Positions 1 to 8,076 of a stretch of DNA of 64,000 nt are shown here, piece by piece. The position numbers and the translations under genes are program-made. Within the stretch, counting starts at the first letter, position 1. Every line of letters starts with the position of its first letter. The DNA comes from Marinobacter maroccanus (lineage in GTDB: Bacteria; Pseudomonadota; Gammaproteobacteria; Pseudomonadales; Oleiphilaceae). The notes under the pieces are model-generated. The model ran no database searches, was not told the origin of the DNA, and saw only the letters and a list, made by a program, of their open reading frames with translations. The stretch lies in assembly GCF_002933275.1 (NCBI RefSeq), contig NZ_PSSX01000012.1:1-64000 (forward strand), written 5' to 3'.

Positions 1-94
1 ACCACCTGATCCCATCCCGAACTCAGAAGTGAAACAGACCAGCGCCGATGGTAGTGTGGCGTTGCCCATGTGAGAGTAGGTCATCGTCAGGCTC
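1..94 (+). rRNA. rrf: 5S ribosomal RNA, 5'-truncated by the window edge
   Basis: The sequence reads as the 3' three quarters of a gammaproteobacterial 5S rRNA. It holds the conserved CCATCCCGAACTCAGAAGTG segment and ends in the GTCAGGCTC 3' end. The first roughly 25 nt lie before the window. A terminator follows within 10 nt, so this is the distal end of an rRNA operon. Confidence 0.95.
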
Positions 95-103
95 TTAATA
101 CCG

Positions 104-136
104 AAACCCCAGCATCCTCGATGCTGGGGTTTTTTA
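104..136 (+). terminator. Rho-independent terminator of the rRNA operon
   Basis: A perfect 12-bp stem (104-115 with 121-132) with a 5-nt loop CCTCG runs into a T tract. It lies 10 nt after the 5S 3' end. The stem has A's on its 5' side and T's on its 3' side, so it could also act on the minus strand. Confidence 0.93.
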
Positions 137-323
137 TTGCCTGAAATTCGGCAAATCCCAAAACCATGACGCTGCGCACAGTGACAACATGTAACCAGGG
201 TTACACTTCTGTAAAAGAACTGGCTAAAACAACATCAATAATCGAAGCCAGCCTCAGAGACGCTCATCAGTCATCTTTAAATCAGCCGCCAACAATAAAA
301 AGCGGCAGCGGTGAGATGTGACT
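137..323. other. Intergenic region upstream of the exported-protein cluster
   Basis: This 187-nt stretch between the rRNA terminator and the first CDS holds no plausible gene. It is more A-rich than its surroundings. It must contain the promoter of the downstream operon, but I cannot point to a convincing -35/-10 pair. The one clear structure is the palindrome at 190-205. Confidence 0.6.
190..205. promoter_or_regulatory. Operator-like palindrome TGTAACC-AG-GGTTACA
   Basis: This is a perfect dyad with 7-bp arms and a 2-bp spacer, followed 4 nt later by a further TGTAA half-site (210-214). It lies about 120 nt before the first exported-protein gene. Size and symmetry are typical of a dimeric repressor or activator site. 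The regulator is unknown and no regulator gene is adjacent. Confidence 0.45.
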
Positions 324-1523
324 ATGAGTAAAACAATTTCTTCGCTTCTCCTCCTGCCTTTACTGGCCTCGGGGGTCAGCGCCGAACTGCGCCCGATTTC
401 AGATCAGCAGATGTCTGAAGTCACGGGCCAGGCCTTTGTCTCGGTTGACCGCCAGTACCATCCTGATGCCAACGACAATACTGCCTATACCCGGGTCACT
501 CTTGGAATGGATATCGACATCCAGACCAATGTGGATGTCCTGGAGATGGGCCGTTACGAACGGGAGGGAGAAAAGCCGGGCACTTCGGATGTCTATATCG
601 AGGATTTCGCCCTAGGCTACATCAACAATCAGGCCTACTTTGACGCCAACCCCAAAGCCCCGAGACAGCGCAAGCCAGATGGCAGCACCTATGCCGAGGG
701 TGAGATAGTCCCTTTTACTATCCAGAATCCGTTTCTGGAATTTGCCTTCGACGAAGAGACCGAAGAAGTTGTCGGTTTCCGTCTGGGCTTCGGCGAATCC
801 ATGGGTGTCCTCTCTGGCAAGATTGAAACCCTGACCGGCAATGTAAACGTGGATATCATTGATCGTGGTGAGGGGCTCTCCCAGGCAAACTCCTCCGGTA
901 ACCTGTTTGATCAACTGATTGTTCTATTGACGCCTCTCCTTGAGGGTGGAAGTCCCTTATCTACCAAAGCTGAGTTGGTCTATGGCGCGGAGGGTGATCC
1001 AAACATTGGCGAGCTGGATCCCATAAGAGCCGAATACATTGGTATTCCAAATGGCGAGCGCTTCATTCTTGAGGGCGCTAGCGGTTTTACCCGATGGTCG
1101 GTAAAGAACCTGATCGGCTGGGGATCAAGTTCCCGCATTGAAGTTCCCGATTGTTCCTTTTTCAGCTGTTCCGGCGGTGACATATACGTCTATGCCCAGG
1201 ACTGTCTTGTTCTGGGAATCGACTCCTGCTTCGACCTGGATATCTACAACAGCTTCCCGGTAGGCGAAGTCGGTGAGGTCAACGGCGAGCGACGAATCAC
1301 GGGGCCGGCCGATGGTGCTTTTATTTCGTTCCAGACCAAGGATCTGGACTGGCTGAAAGATGTAAAGAAAACAGACTTCACGCCGGAGGATTTCATCAGG
1401 GCAACATCAGGTGCGTTCTTCAATATCCCGAACGGAGCGACTGAAGTGAATCTCAATGAAGCACTCTATGGTACCCAGCGTTACCGCACCGAATACATCG
1501 ACCGTGGCAAGGGGCTGTTCTAA
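324..1523 (+). CDS. Exported protein of unknown function, DUF6160/FilA-like (cluster gene 1)
   Basis: This 399-aa protein has a clear Sec signal peptide (residues 1-20, ending ASGVSA). The mature start ELRPISDQQMSEVTGQ is shared in form with the next three gene products. The rest is rich in beta-strand-like segments and Asp/Gly/Asn. Four cysteines lie close together (PDCSFFSC and QDCLVLGIDSC), which could form disulfides in the periplasm or outside the cell. I chose ATG 324 over the in-frame GTG at 318 because GGTGAG at 310-315 is correctly spaced only for 324. It resembles proteins annotated as 'putative pilus system protein FilA' in Acinetobacter, which is a recollection and not a search result. 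It leads a four-gene operon. The function is unknown. Confidence 0.8.
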   Translation: MSKTISSLLLLPLLASGVSAELRPISDQQMSEVTGQAFVSVDRQYHPDANDNTAYTRVTLGMDIDIQTNVDVLEMGRYEREGEKPGTSDVYIEDFALGYINNQAYFDANPKAPRQRKPDGSTYAEGEIVPFTIQNPFLEFAFDEETEEVVGFRLGFGESMGVLSGKIETLTGNVNVDIIDRGEGLSQANSSGNLFDQLIVLLTPLLEGGSPLSTKAELVYGAEGDPNIGELDPIRAEYIGIPNGERFILEGASGFTRWSVKNLIGWGSSSRIEVPDCSFFSCSGGDIYVYAQDCLVLGIDSCFDLDIYNSFPVGEVGEVNGERRITGPADGAFISFQTKDLDWLKDVKKTDFTPEDFIRATSGAFFNIPNGATEVNLNEALYGTQRYRTEYIDRGKGLF

Positions 1524-1533
1524 GGAGTTTCTT

Positions 1534-2613
1534 ATGAAATGTTCCGCTTTCAGTCAGCTTCTCGTTTCTGCGCGAGTCCTTTTCATGATGGCGGCCGTTC
1601 TGACTGTGCCCGTGCATGTTGAGGCAGAGCTTCAGGGCCTTTCGGAAACTGAAATGTCCGCGATTGACGGAGCCGGCATCGGCCTGGTGTTGGAAAATTT
1701 CAAGTTCTCCCATGGAACGGATGAGCCGGATGCCTCCGGAGAGCAGGCACGGATTTTTCGAATCGGGGGAATCAAGAGTACAGATGGACGTGATGTCGAC
1801 ATTACGGTGAACCACCTTTACATCTCCGGGGCCAATAGCAACTACGGCGAGACCTTAGGTCCGGTCAATCTGGGGAGGCTTCTCAACCCCTGGCGAATTG
1901 ATGTAGTGGATGGCAATGATATTGGAATCGCCAACAAGGCGGTTCTGGAGTTTGCTGCCAGTACGAAAGTTACTGCCGGACAGGGTTACGATTGCATGGA
2001 TTCTGGCGCCGGTCCCGGAACTGGTGCCTGTTCGAGTCGCCCGGCGACGGCGGTTTATATGGGAGAACGTGCGGATGTTGGCATGCAGATGAACGTAGCG
2101 GTTGGTGACGACCGGTCTGCCAATATCAACATTCACGCAAAGAGTGCTGTCATCGACGGTAGCTATCTGCGTCTCTGGGGCGACAACGATCGGCGTCAGA
2201 TGGTGGGACAGTTCAAACTCAATTTCTATTCTCCGGAGCTCTCGATAAACGCCTGCGCCCAGGACGGCTCCAGCTGTGGCTCACGAATCCGGATGAGCAA
2301 TTTTGCGCTTGAGCTAGCGATTGGCAACCAGCTTCAGCCGGTATTCTTCGACGTTGATGGCAGTGGAAACTTTGTGGTGGAGGTGGCTGCGATCCGGCGT
2401 CCCCAACCGGGCGAAATTGGCGCCGACGGTCTCAGGGCCAGTAGCGATGCGGAAGCCTGGGATTTCTACGAGTCCTATTACACCAATCCGGAATTCCGCA
2501 GCAATCTGAAGATCGGGAATTTCAGTGTTGGCGACCGTGATTTTGGCTCTGCCCGTGTACAGGGAATGCTCATCCAGCATCTGAACATCAAAACGAGGGA
2601 TCTGAGCCAATGA
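1534..2613 (+). CDS. Exported protein of unknown function, shared N-terminal block (cluster gene 2)
   Basis: This 359-aa protein has a signal peptide of about 31 residues ending VHVEA, followed by ELQGLSETEMSAIDGA. That is the same block seen after the signal peptide in genes 1, 3 and 4. The body is Gly/Asp/Asn-rich and predicted mostly beta, with no recognisable catalytic motif. Cysteines occur in pairs (CMDSGAGPGTGAC, and CAQDGSSCG). I chose ATG 1534 because AAGGAG (1522-1527) precedes it at good spacing. An upstream in-frame start at 1456 would overlap gene 1 and hide the signal peptide. It starts 10 nt after gene 1 and overlaps gene 3 by 4 nt, so the genes are probably co-translated. No function is assigned. 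Confidence 0.78.
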   Translation: MKCSAFSQLLVSARVLFMMAAVLTVPVHVEAELQGLSETEMSAIDGAGIGLVLENFKFSHGTDEPDASGEQARIFRIGGIKSTDGRDVDITVNHLYISGANSNYGETLGPVNLGRLLNPWRIDVVDGNDIGIANKAVLEFAASTKVTAGQGYDCMDSGAGPGTGACSSRPATAVYMGERADVGMQMNVAVGDDRSANINIHAKSAVIDGSYLRLWGDNDRRQMVGQFKLNFYSPELSINACAQDGSSCGSRIRMSNFALELAIGNQLQPVFFDVDGSGNFVVEVAAIRRPQPGEIGADGLRASSDAEAWDFYESYYTNPEFRSNLKIGNFSVGDRDFGSARVQGMLIQHLNIKTRDLSQ

Positions 2614-3158
2614 TAGCCATGCTGCACAGAACGTCACTCGCTCTCATTGTTTTGCTGCTTCCACTGCCGACCCTTGCGGAACTCTCCCGTCTCGGTGATG
2701 AAGCGCTTTCAGGGATCTCGGGCCAGGGAGGGATCTACCTGTCAGGCGACATCAGCATCAATGAACTGGGTGGTCCGGTTGAGAACAGCTATTTCGGACG
2801 CTGTGACGATGCCGACAAAAAGTGTGGCGCCCGCTTTGCCTACCGGTTGAAAGAAAACGGGGGATGGATGGTTCTTGATGATATCCGCGGCAATTTCGCG
2901 TTTGAGGGGCTGACACTGAGGGTACGGAAAGTTGATTCGGGGTTTGGCGGCGATGGGGAGCTGTTCAATCGGGATGTCCTGGAGCTGGGGTTGCCCAATA
3001 CCGTCCGGTTTAACGATGTTCAATTCAAGATATCCGCAAGCAGCACGGCTCGCCCCACCGATCCGGGTTTTCAGCAGACCGACATATTTTCTGTAGATAT
3101 GCGGGGGGAGGTTGTGATGGAAGGCAACCTGCTCGTGTTTCCGGCAGGTAATCCGTAA
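2610..3158 (+). CDS. Small exported protein of unknown function, shared N-terminal block (cluster gene 3)
   Basis: This 182-aa protein has a hydrophobic signal peptide (residues 1-23, ending LPTLA). The mature start ELSRLGDEALSGISGQ is the common block of this cluster. It is the shortest member: after the block comes one domain of about 140 residues, rich in beta-strand-like segments, with two cysteines (GRCDDADKKCG). Its start overlaps the stop of gene 2 (ATGA), which indicates translational coupling. The size suggests a minimal version of the fold repeated in gene 4. It could be a minor subunit of an assembly built from the larger members. That is speculative. Confidence 0.75.
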   Translation: MIAMLHRTSLALIVLLLPLPTLAELSRLGDEALSGISGQGGIYLSGDISINELGGPVENSYFGRCDDADKKCGARFAYRLKENGGWMVLDDIRGNFAFEGLTLRVRKVDSGFGGDGELFNRDVLELGLPNTVRFNDVQFKISASSTARPTDPGFQQTDIFSVDMRGEVVMEGNLLVFPAGNP

Positions 3159-3178
3159 TCATGGAGGAGGTGAGGGCT

Positions 3179-5581
3179 GTGAGTGCTTCAAACAGAATCA
3201 AGCCAGTTGCCTTGATAGCCAGCGGGCTGGTCTGGGTGATCATCACCCCGTGGGTGGTCGCCGACATGAAAAGCCTCGACGATTCTGCGCTGGCAAACAT
3301 CAGTGGCCAGAGTGGCTTGACCATGGAGCTGGAACTTGGTCTGACCGCAGATCGGTTATCGTACTTTGATGATGGCAAGGGCATTCATCTGGAAGGGTTC
3401 CGGGTCGGTTCAGCAATCGATTCTTCAGGGCAGGCATTTCATCTGGTTCGAGTCGATATTGAGGAAGATGCGTCCCTCAACCTCGACTACCTGGTTGAGG
3501 ACCGGAGAATCGAGTTCGGCGATATCCGCCTCGCCGGTGCGCCGGGAGTCAGCATGGGAGGTGTCTTCTTCGACCATTCCCTGGCGGGTTATCTGAATAT
3601 CAGCCAGGGTGGCTCCGTTGGAGGCGGGGGTTATACCTTTGATTCTGCCTACACCATGACCGGTGGTCGTCTGGGATACCGCACCAACGGCAATGAAGTT
3701 TTCCTGGACGATATCACCATGAACGTGGAGGCGCTGGGGATAACGCTGGATGTGGTTGGCGACACTCTGGCCTTGAATGCGCCCAGGATTACCGGAGACT
3801 GGGCTGTCGGTGCAATTCGTTACAGCAGCAACCCTTTGAACCATGGAGTATCCGTCGATTCCGGCACCGGTCAGCCGCTACCCAGTTATGGCAGTCTGAG
3901 TGGAAGCTATGACCTGTCATCCAACACGGGAATTACGGCCGGCGGGCGCTCCGGTGAGGGCCTTCGAATCGATAATGAGACCGTTATTCATTCGGCCTCC
4001 TTTCTCTATAAGGATGACGGGAAGGCCCTTGCCCTTCGAGACATCACCGGCGCCTATCGTATCAATGACCTCAGGCTTGATGTGGCGCCCGACTGGCAGA
4101 ATCGGCCGGCTCTTGCCCTGACCCTTGGTTCCATGGATGGCCAGTTCAACATTGGCGCCATTGAGATGGGCGGCAATGGACAAAGTATCGGAGAGGTGAA
4201 TGTCAGCTTTCTGCTTGAGGACCAGGTGTTCAACGGCCGCAATTACTCCAATGCGATCTATCTGCAGGGGGGTGGCCACCCTGATGCCGGCCCCCAGGGC
4301 TTGCGGCTTGCGACGAAATGGAGTCTGCGCCTGGCCGATTTCAGCTACACCGAAGACGGAAACAGGGTGATCTTCAGCGGCCTGCAGTCGTGGGGGCAGG
4401 GCGATGTAACGGTCAACGTGACTCGCGATGGCGTAATCAACGGCACCGAGTTCTTCGATGGTCTGCGCATCGGCTTTGAGAACATCCGTGCGGGTTACCG
4501 GATCAATGGCCTGCGGGTGGGCAGTGAAGATGCTCCCTTGCAGGGGGGCACGGAACTGCTGCTCGCGCTGGGCTTCTATCCCGCCTATGAGTTCGAGCTG
4601 GATGGCCATATGACGCTTGGGGCGGGTGGTGCATCGGGTGAGGGTATTACCATCAATTCCGACGTCCGGATTCGGGATGGCAAGGCCGCAATTATCGCAG
4701 TGCCCTATGATGAGGGTAACGGTGAGGTCCCCCAGAAGGGCCTCTGGATTACCGAGCTGGATTATGACTCTCACGTTCGGGACATGACGGTCGATGTCAC
4801 TCAGGAGGGGCTTGCGATTATCAAAGGCGAAGCCTGGAGCACCATGGACATCGGCAACCTGAGGGTCGGCGACAAGGAATCAGGCCGGAGTTTCGGTCGT
4901 TTCGTGGTTCAGAAATACGAGACCGGCAGCAGTATGACGGTCGTTCCGGGAGGTGCCGGTGATGTCTGTGCCGGTGGCATGGGCGATAGCCCATCGGCCT
5001 GCGCCGACTCTGGAGGCGTGTGGGAAACCCGGGGTGAGGAAGGGCTGACTGTCCGCCTGAAGCAGGTATTTGCCAAGGCTGCCGGAGAGTCCCGAAAAAA
5101 TGCGCTGACGTGGGAAACCAATCGGCAAACCAATGGCGTTGGCGAAGCCATGAACGGAACGGGCACGCATCTGGTTCTGAATGATATCCACACCAGCGAC
5201 GGCGGCGACTTCGATGGTGACGGTGTCGACGACAACTCGTTTGGCGTGCGCACCGATCTTTCCGTGGATGTATACCAGACCCGGGTCGTGAAAAAGGCAG
5301 GCGGTCCGGACGCTATGGGCGTGGTTGGCAATCGGGGTGACGAGAAAATCATGGATGGCTCATCAGCGGCCGGTTACCGCTATGTCGCCAATCCGACCCT
5401 CCTGGAAACCGAAAATCGACCACTCGGTTTTGCGGTGAAAGCGAGGAGCCAGTTCAAGGAACTCTCCATCAATAATATCGATCTGGTCCATCCGGTTGGT
5501 GGTGCACAGACTGCCGTATATGGAGTGAAAATGCAGAACTTTGATATCAAGGCGAACCTCACCGCAACACCGATTCCCTGA
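3179..5581 (+). CDS. Large exported DUF6160-type repeat protein (cluster gene 4)
   Basis: From GTG 3179 this protein is 800 aa. ATG 3161 is in frame and would add six residues, but the strong GGAGGAGG (3163-3170) sits at the right distance only from 3179. The signal peptide ends at about residue 28 (PWVVA) and is followed by DMKSLDDSALANISGQ, the cluster's common block. The long body contains diverged repeats of one pattern: an aromatic/hydrophobic strand, a D/N-G turn, then 'L.DI' and a strand ending in 'DV' (examples ALALRDITGAYRINDLRLDV and the related AGYRINGLRVG). This suggests a beta-solenoid or stacked beta-sandwich. The protein probably acts at or beyond the outer membrane. No enzyme motif is visible. 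It closes the operon, and a terminator follows. Confidence 0.78.
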   Translation: MSASNRIKPVALIASGLVWVIITPWVVADMKSLDDSALANISGQSGLTMELELGLTADRLSYFDDGKGIHLEGFRVGSAIDSSGQAFHLVRVDIEEDASLNLDYLVEDRRIEFGDIRLAGAPGVSMGGVFFDHSLAGYLNISQGGSVGGGGYTFDSAYTMTGGRLGYRTNGNEVFLDDITMNVEALGITLDVVGDTLALNAPRITGDWAVGAIRYSSNPLNHGVSVDSGTGQPLPSYGSLSGSYDLSSNTGITAGGRSGEGLRIDNETVIHSASFLYKDDGKALALRDITGAYRINDLRLDVAPDWQNRPALALTLGSMDGQFNIGAIEMGGNGQSIGEVNVSFLLEDQVFNGRNYSNAIYLQGGGHPDAGPQGLRLATKWSLRLADFSYTEDGNRVIFSGLQSWGQGDVTVNVTRDGVINGTEFFDGLRIGFENIRAGYRINGLRVGSEDAPLQGGTELLLALGFYPAYEFELDGHMTLGAGGASGEGITINSDVRIRDGKAAIIAVPYDEGNGEVPQKGLWITELDYDSHVRDMTVDVTQEGLAIIKGEAWSTMDIGNLRVGDKESGRSFGRFVVQKYETGSSMTVVPGGAGDVCAGGMGDSPSACADSGGVWETRGEEGLTVRLKQVFAKAAGESRKNALTWETNRQTNGVGEAMNGTGTHLVLNDIHTSDGGDFDGDGVDDNSFGVRTDLSVDVYQTRVVKKAGGPDAMGVVGNRGDEKIMDGSSAAGYRYVANPTLLETENRPLGFAVKARSQFKELSINNIDLVHPVGGAQTAVYGVKMQNFDIKANLTATPIP

Positions 5582-5584
5582 TTT

Positions 5585-5630
5585 GTCGGCAGCCATTTCG
5601 CAAAGGTCGGCTGCCGACTTTGTCTTTTTC
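5585..5630 (+). terminator. Rho-independent terminator after the exported-protein operon
   Basis: A 10-bp GC-rich stem (5585-5594 with 5609-5618) with a 14-nt loop is followed by the T-rich run TTTGTCTTTTTCC. It starts 4 nt after the stop of cluster gene 4 and separates that operon from birA. Confidence 0.85.
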
Positions 5631-5683
5631 CTTCCCCTGGTGTTTAATCCGGCCTTACTCACTCTCATGGCTGGATGCGTGTT

Positions 5684-6649
5684 ATGAAATCCAAAGCACT
5701 TATAGAGTTGCTCAGTGACGGACAGGTCCACTCGGGGGCTGCGTTGGCCGAAAAACTCGGAGTCAGTCGCACGGCGATCTGGAAACAGATCCGTCGCGCA
5801 ATGGACGAAGGTGCTGATATTGCCACGATCCGTGGGCGCGGGTATCAGCTGGTATCGCGGGTTGACCTGCTCGACCGTGGGGCGGTGCTTGATGGAATTG
5901 CTGCCGGCCGGGAAGAGGAACTGGCGCTGACCGTGCTCGATGAAGTGGATTCAACCAATGCTGAGGTGGTCCGGCAGATCACGGCCGGGACCAAAGGTAT
6001 TCCGGTGGTTATGGCCGACTGCCAGACCTCGGGGCGCGGGCGACGAGGGCGGGTATGGCAAAGCCCTCGGGGCGAGAACCTGTACCTCAGTATGGGGCTG
6101 ACTTTCCACGGTGGTTTCGGGGTACTGGATGGATTGAGCCTGGTGCTGGGTGTTGCAGTGGCCAATGCACTTGAGCGGCTCGGAGTACCAGAGGTTGGGC
6201 TCAAATGGCCGAATGATATTTTTCTGCCCGACGGAAAGCTTGGCGGCATTCTGGTGGAACTGCAGGGCGAGCTGGAGGAAGGGGTTGTGCAAGTGATTGC
6301 CGGCATTGGCCTGAATGTCCACATGTCCCGGGCCGACGGTGTCGATCAGCCCTGGAGCAGCCTTGCCAGGGTTTGCCCCGAAACGGACTGGACGCGGAAC
6401 CAGGTCGCCAGCGCCATTATCGATGCCGTTCTGGATGCGGTACCCCTGTTTTCAGATGTCGGTTTCGCGGATTTCAGGGAGCCCTGGCAGCGCCGAGACA
6501 TTTTTATGGGAAAACCACTCCAGGCTCGAGGCGGTGATGTGGAGGGTGTTGGCTGCGGCATTGATAATGCTGGGAACTATCAAATCCGGACCCAAACCGG
6601 GATTGTTCCGGTACGCGCAGGGGAAATCAGTCTGCGAGTGGTGCTATGA
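5684..6649 (+). CDS. birA: Bifunctional biotin-protein ligase / biotin operon repressor BirA
   Basis: This enzyme makes biotinyl-5'-AMP and transfers biotin to the biotin carboxyl carrier protein of acetyl-CoA carboxylase. The long form also represses biotin synthesis genes. The 321-aa protein has an N-terminal helix-turn-helix (about 18-40, LAEKLGVSRTAIWKQIRRAM), so it is the repressor-type form. The catalytic domain shows STN (90-92), the biotin/AMP loop GRGRRGR (117-123), KWPND (174-178) and GKLGGIL (184-190). A C-terminal SH3-like domain is present. ATG 5684 is preferred over ATG 5675 because it matches the usual N-terminus, though neither has a strong ribosome site. It overlaps coaX by 4 nt. 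Confidence 0.95.
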   Translation: MKSKALIELLSDGQVHSGAALAEKLGVSRTAIWKQIRRAMDEGADIATIRGRGYQLVSRVDLLDRGAVLDGIAAGREEELALTVLDEVDSTNAEVVRQITAGTKGIPVVMADCQTSGRGRRGRVWQSPRGENLYLSMGLTFHGGFGVLDGLSLVLGVAVANALERLGVPEVGLKWPNDIFLPDGKLGGILVELQGELEEGVVQVIAGIGLNVHMSRADGVDQPWSSLARVCPETDWTRNQVASAIIDAVLDAVPLFSDVGFADFREPWQRRDIFMGKPLQARGGDVEGVGCGIDNAGNYQIRTQTGIVPVRAGEISLRVVL

Positions 6650-7380
6650 AGCTTTTTATTGATGCAGGCAATACCCGATTGAAATGGTGTCTCGATGACC
6701 AGGGCCGCACTCTGGCATCGGGCACAGGTTTACTTGAAGAAGAGAATCCTGTGAGCTCAGCGGGTGAGCTCATCAGCCAGGTCAGAAGTGTTGCCATATC
6801 CACCGTTGCTTCCGAAGAAAGACGCGCTCATTTGCTGGATTCGCTCGCAAAGCTCTGTCCAGTGCCGGTGCAGTTTTACTGGTCCGAGCAGACCCGTAAC
6901 GGCCTGGTAAATGCCTACCAGGATGTCGCGAGAATGGGGGCAGATCGATGGCATGCCATGTACGGCGCCTGGCTCGATCACAAACAGGGCTTCGTGGTGG
7001 TGGATGCCGGCAGTGCCGTCACCGTCGATTATGTGGATTCCCGTGGCCAGCATCTGGGCGGTTATATCCTTCCGGGCCTGCAGATGATGTTGCGGAGTCT
7101 CAGGACCGACGCAGCACGAATCTGGTTCGACCCTGAGCAGGGGCTGGCAACAGACCCCGGCAGCAGTACCGGTGAATGCGTGAACCACGGTCTTGCCTGG
7201 CTTTCGGGGGCCATGGTCGAGCGCGTTATCGCTGACGCGCGTGAGCACAGCCTGGCTGATGTGTTGGTGACTGGCGGCGACGCGAATCGGCTGATCGGTC
7301 TTGGCCTGTCTGGTATACATCGACCTGACCTCGTGTTGTCTGGCTTGCGTGCGATTCATGCCGAGGAAACGTCCGAATGA
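6646..7380 (+). CDS. coaX: Type III pantothenate kinase
   Basis: CoaX phosphorylates pantothenate, the first step of coenzyme A synthesis. The type III form uses an ASKHA fold and is not feedback-inhibited by CoA. The 244-aa protein has the N-terminal phosphate loop DAGNTRLKW (6-14), GADR (98-101), the second phosphate motif DAGSAVTVD (120-128) and GGYILPG (138-144). The start overlaps the birA stop (ATGA), and its own stop overlaps the next gene, so all three are probably translated together. birA-coaX pairing is common in gammaproteobacteria and groups two cofactor functions for lipid synthesis. Confidence 0.95.
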   Translation: MKLFIDAGNTRLKWCLDDQGRTLASGTGLLEEENPVSSAGELISQVRSVAISTVASEERRAHLLDSLAKLCPVPVQFYWSEQTRNGLVNAYQDVARMGADRWHAMYGAWLDHKQGFVVVDAGSAVTVDYVDSRGQHLGGYILPGLQMMLRSLRTDAARIWFDPEQGLATDPGSSTGECVNHGLAWLSGAMVERVIADAREHSLADVLVTGGDANRLIGLGLSGIHRPDLVLSGLRAIHAEETSE

Positions 7381-8045
7381 GGTGGGTGGCGCTTGTGCTG
7401 GTCCTGGTGAGTGTTGGTATTTATTACCTGCCAGACTTTGTCGGGCCCCCGAGCGGAATGGCCAAAGTCGCCAGTGGCAGTTTGCCGAGGGTGGCCAGCC
7501 TGAAATCACCAGAGCCCATGAATGAAGAGGTTGGGGCGGCGACGGTGCAGTCTGGGCCCTCCTGTGCGCGCCTTGGCTGGATAGAAAGCGCGGAGCGCGC
7601 TCGCAGGCTCGTGGATAATCAGCCCCTTGCTGAAGAGGCAGGTTTTACGGTTGAGGAGGTCGAGAGAGAGTTGCCGCCCTTGCACTGGGTCCTTATCCCG
7701 CCCCAGCCTGAAGACGTGGCGTTGCGGCAGTTCCGCGACATTCAGCGTCAGGGCATCGATTCCTATCTGGTTACTGAGGGCGAGAATCGCAATGCCATTT
7801 CCCTGGGCCTGTTCGAGTCCCGGGAATCTGCAATTTCCGTGCTGGAAGAAAAAAAACGTCAGAATCTTAATGCAGTACTGGTCAACTTCCCCCGAAATCA
7901 GATAAGCTACGCGCTCTCTTTTGAGGCTGAACCGGAACTCGCTGAGGAACTGGTTCAGGCGGTGAAAGCGGATTACGGTAGCAATTTTGATTTCGTTGAA
8001 ATCAGGCCTTGTGAAGGTGTTGCAACGCCAGAAAAAAATCCGTAG
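7377..8045 (+). CDS. Membrane-anchored SPOR-domain protein
   Basis: This 222-aa protein has an N-terminal membrane anchor (residues 3-19) and a Pro/Ser-rich linker. A SPOR domain spans about 102-172 (HWVLIPPQPEDVALRQFRDI, then the GENRNAISLGLFESRESA segment). SPOR domains bind denuded glycan strands of septal peptidoglycan, so a periplasmic location at the division site is plausible. The family member is not assignable further. It overlaps coaX by 4 nt (ATGA). The promoter of the downstream tRNA genes lies in its last 30 bases (8020-8048), so the two transcription units overlap. Confidence 0.85.
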   Translation: MRWVALVLVLVSVGIYYLPDFVGPPSGMAKVASGSLPRVASLKSPEPMNEEVGAATVQSGPSCARLGWIESAERARRLVDNQPLAEEAGFTVEEVERELPPLHWVLIPPQPEDVALRQFRDIQRQGIDSYLVTEGENRNAISLGLFESRESAISVLEEKKRQNLNAVLVNFPRNQISYALSFEAEPELAEELVQAVKADYGSNFDFVEIRPCEGVATPEKNP

Positions 8046-8048
8046 TAT
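8020..8048 (+). promoter_or_regulatory. Sigma70-type promoter of the tRNA-tuf operon
   Basis: TTGCAA (8020-8025), a 17-nt spacer, then TAGTAT (8043-8048). The GC-rich stretch ACCGCCCTCGC follows directly, as in the discriminators of stringently controlled stable-RNA promoters. It lies partly inside the 3' end of the SPOR gene and 28 nt before the first tRNA. Confidence 0.75.
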
Positions 8049-8076
8049 ACCGCCCTCGCTGACGAGGCGAATGTGA

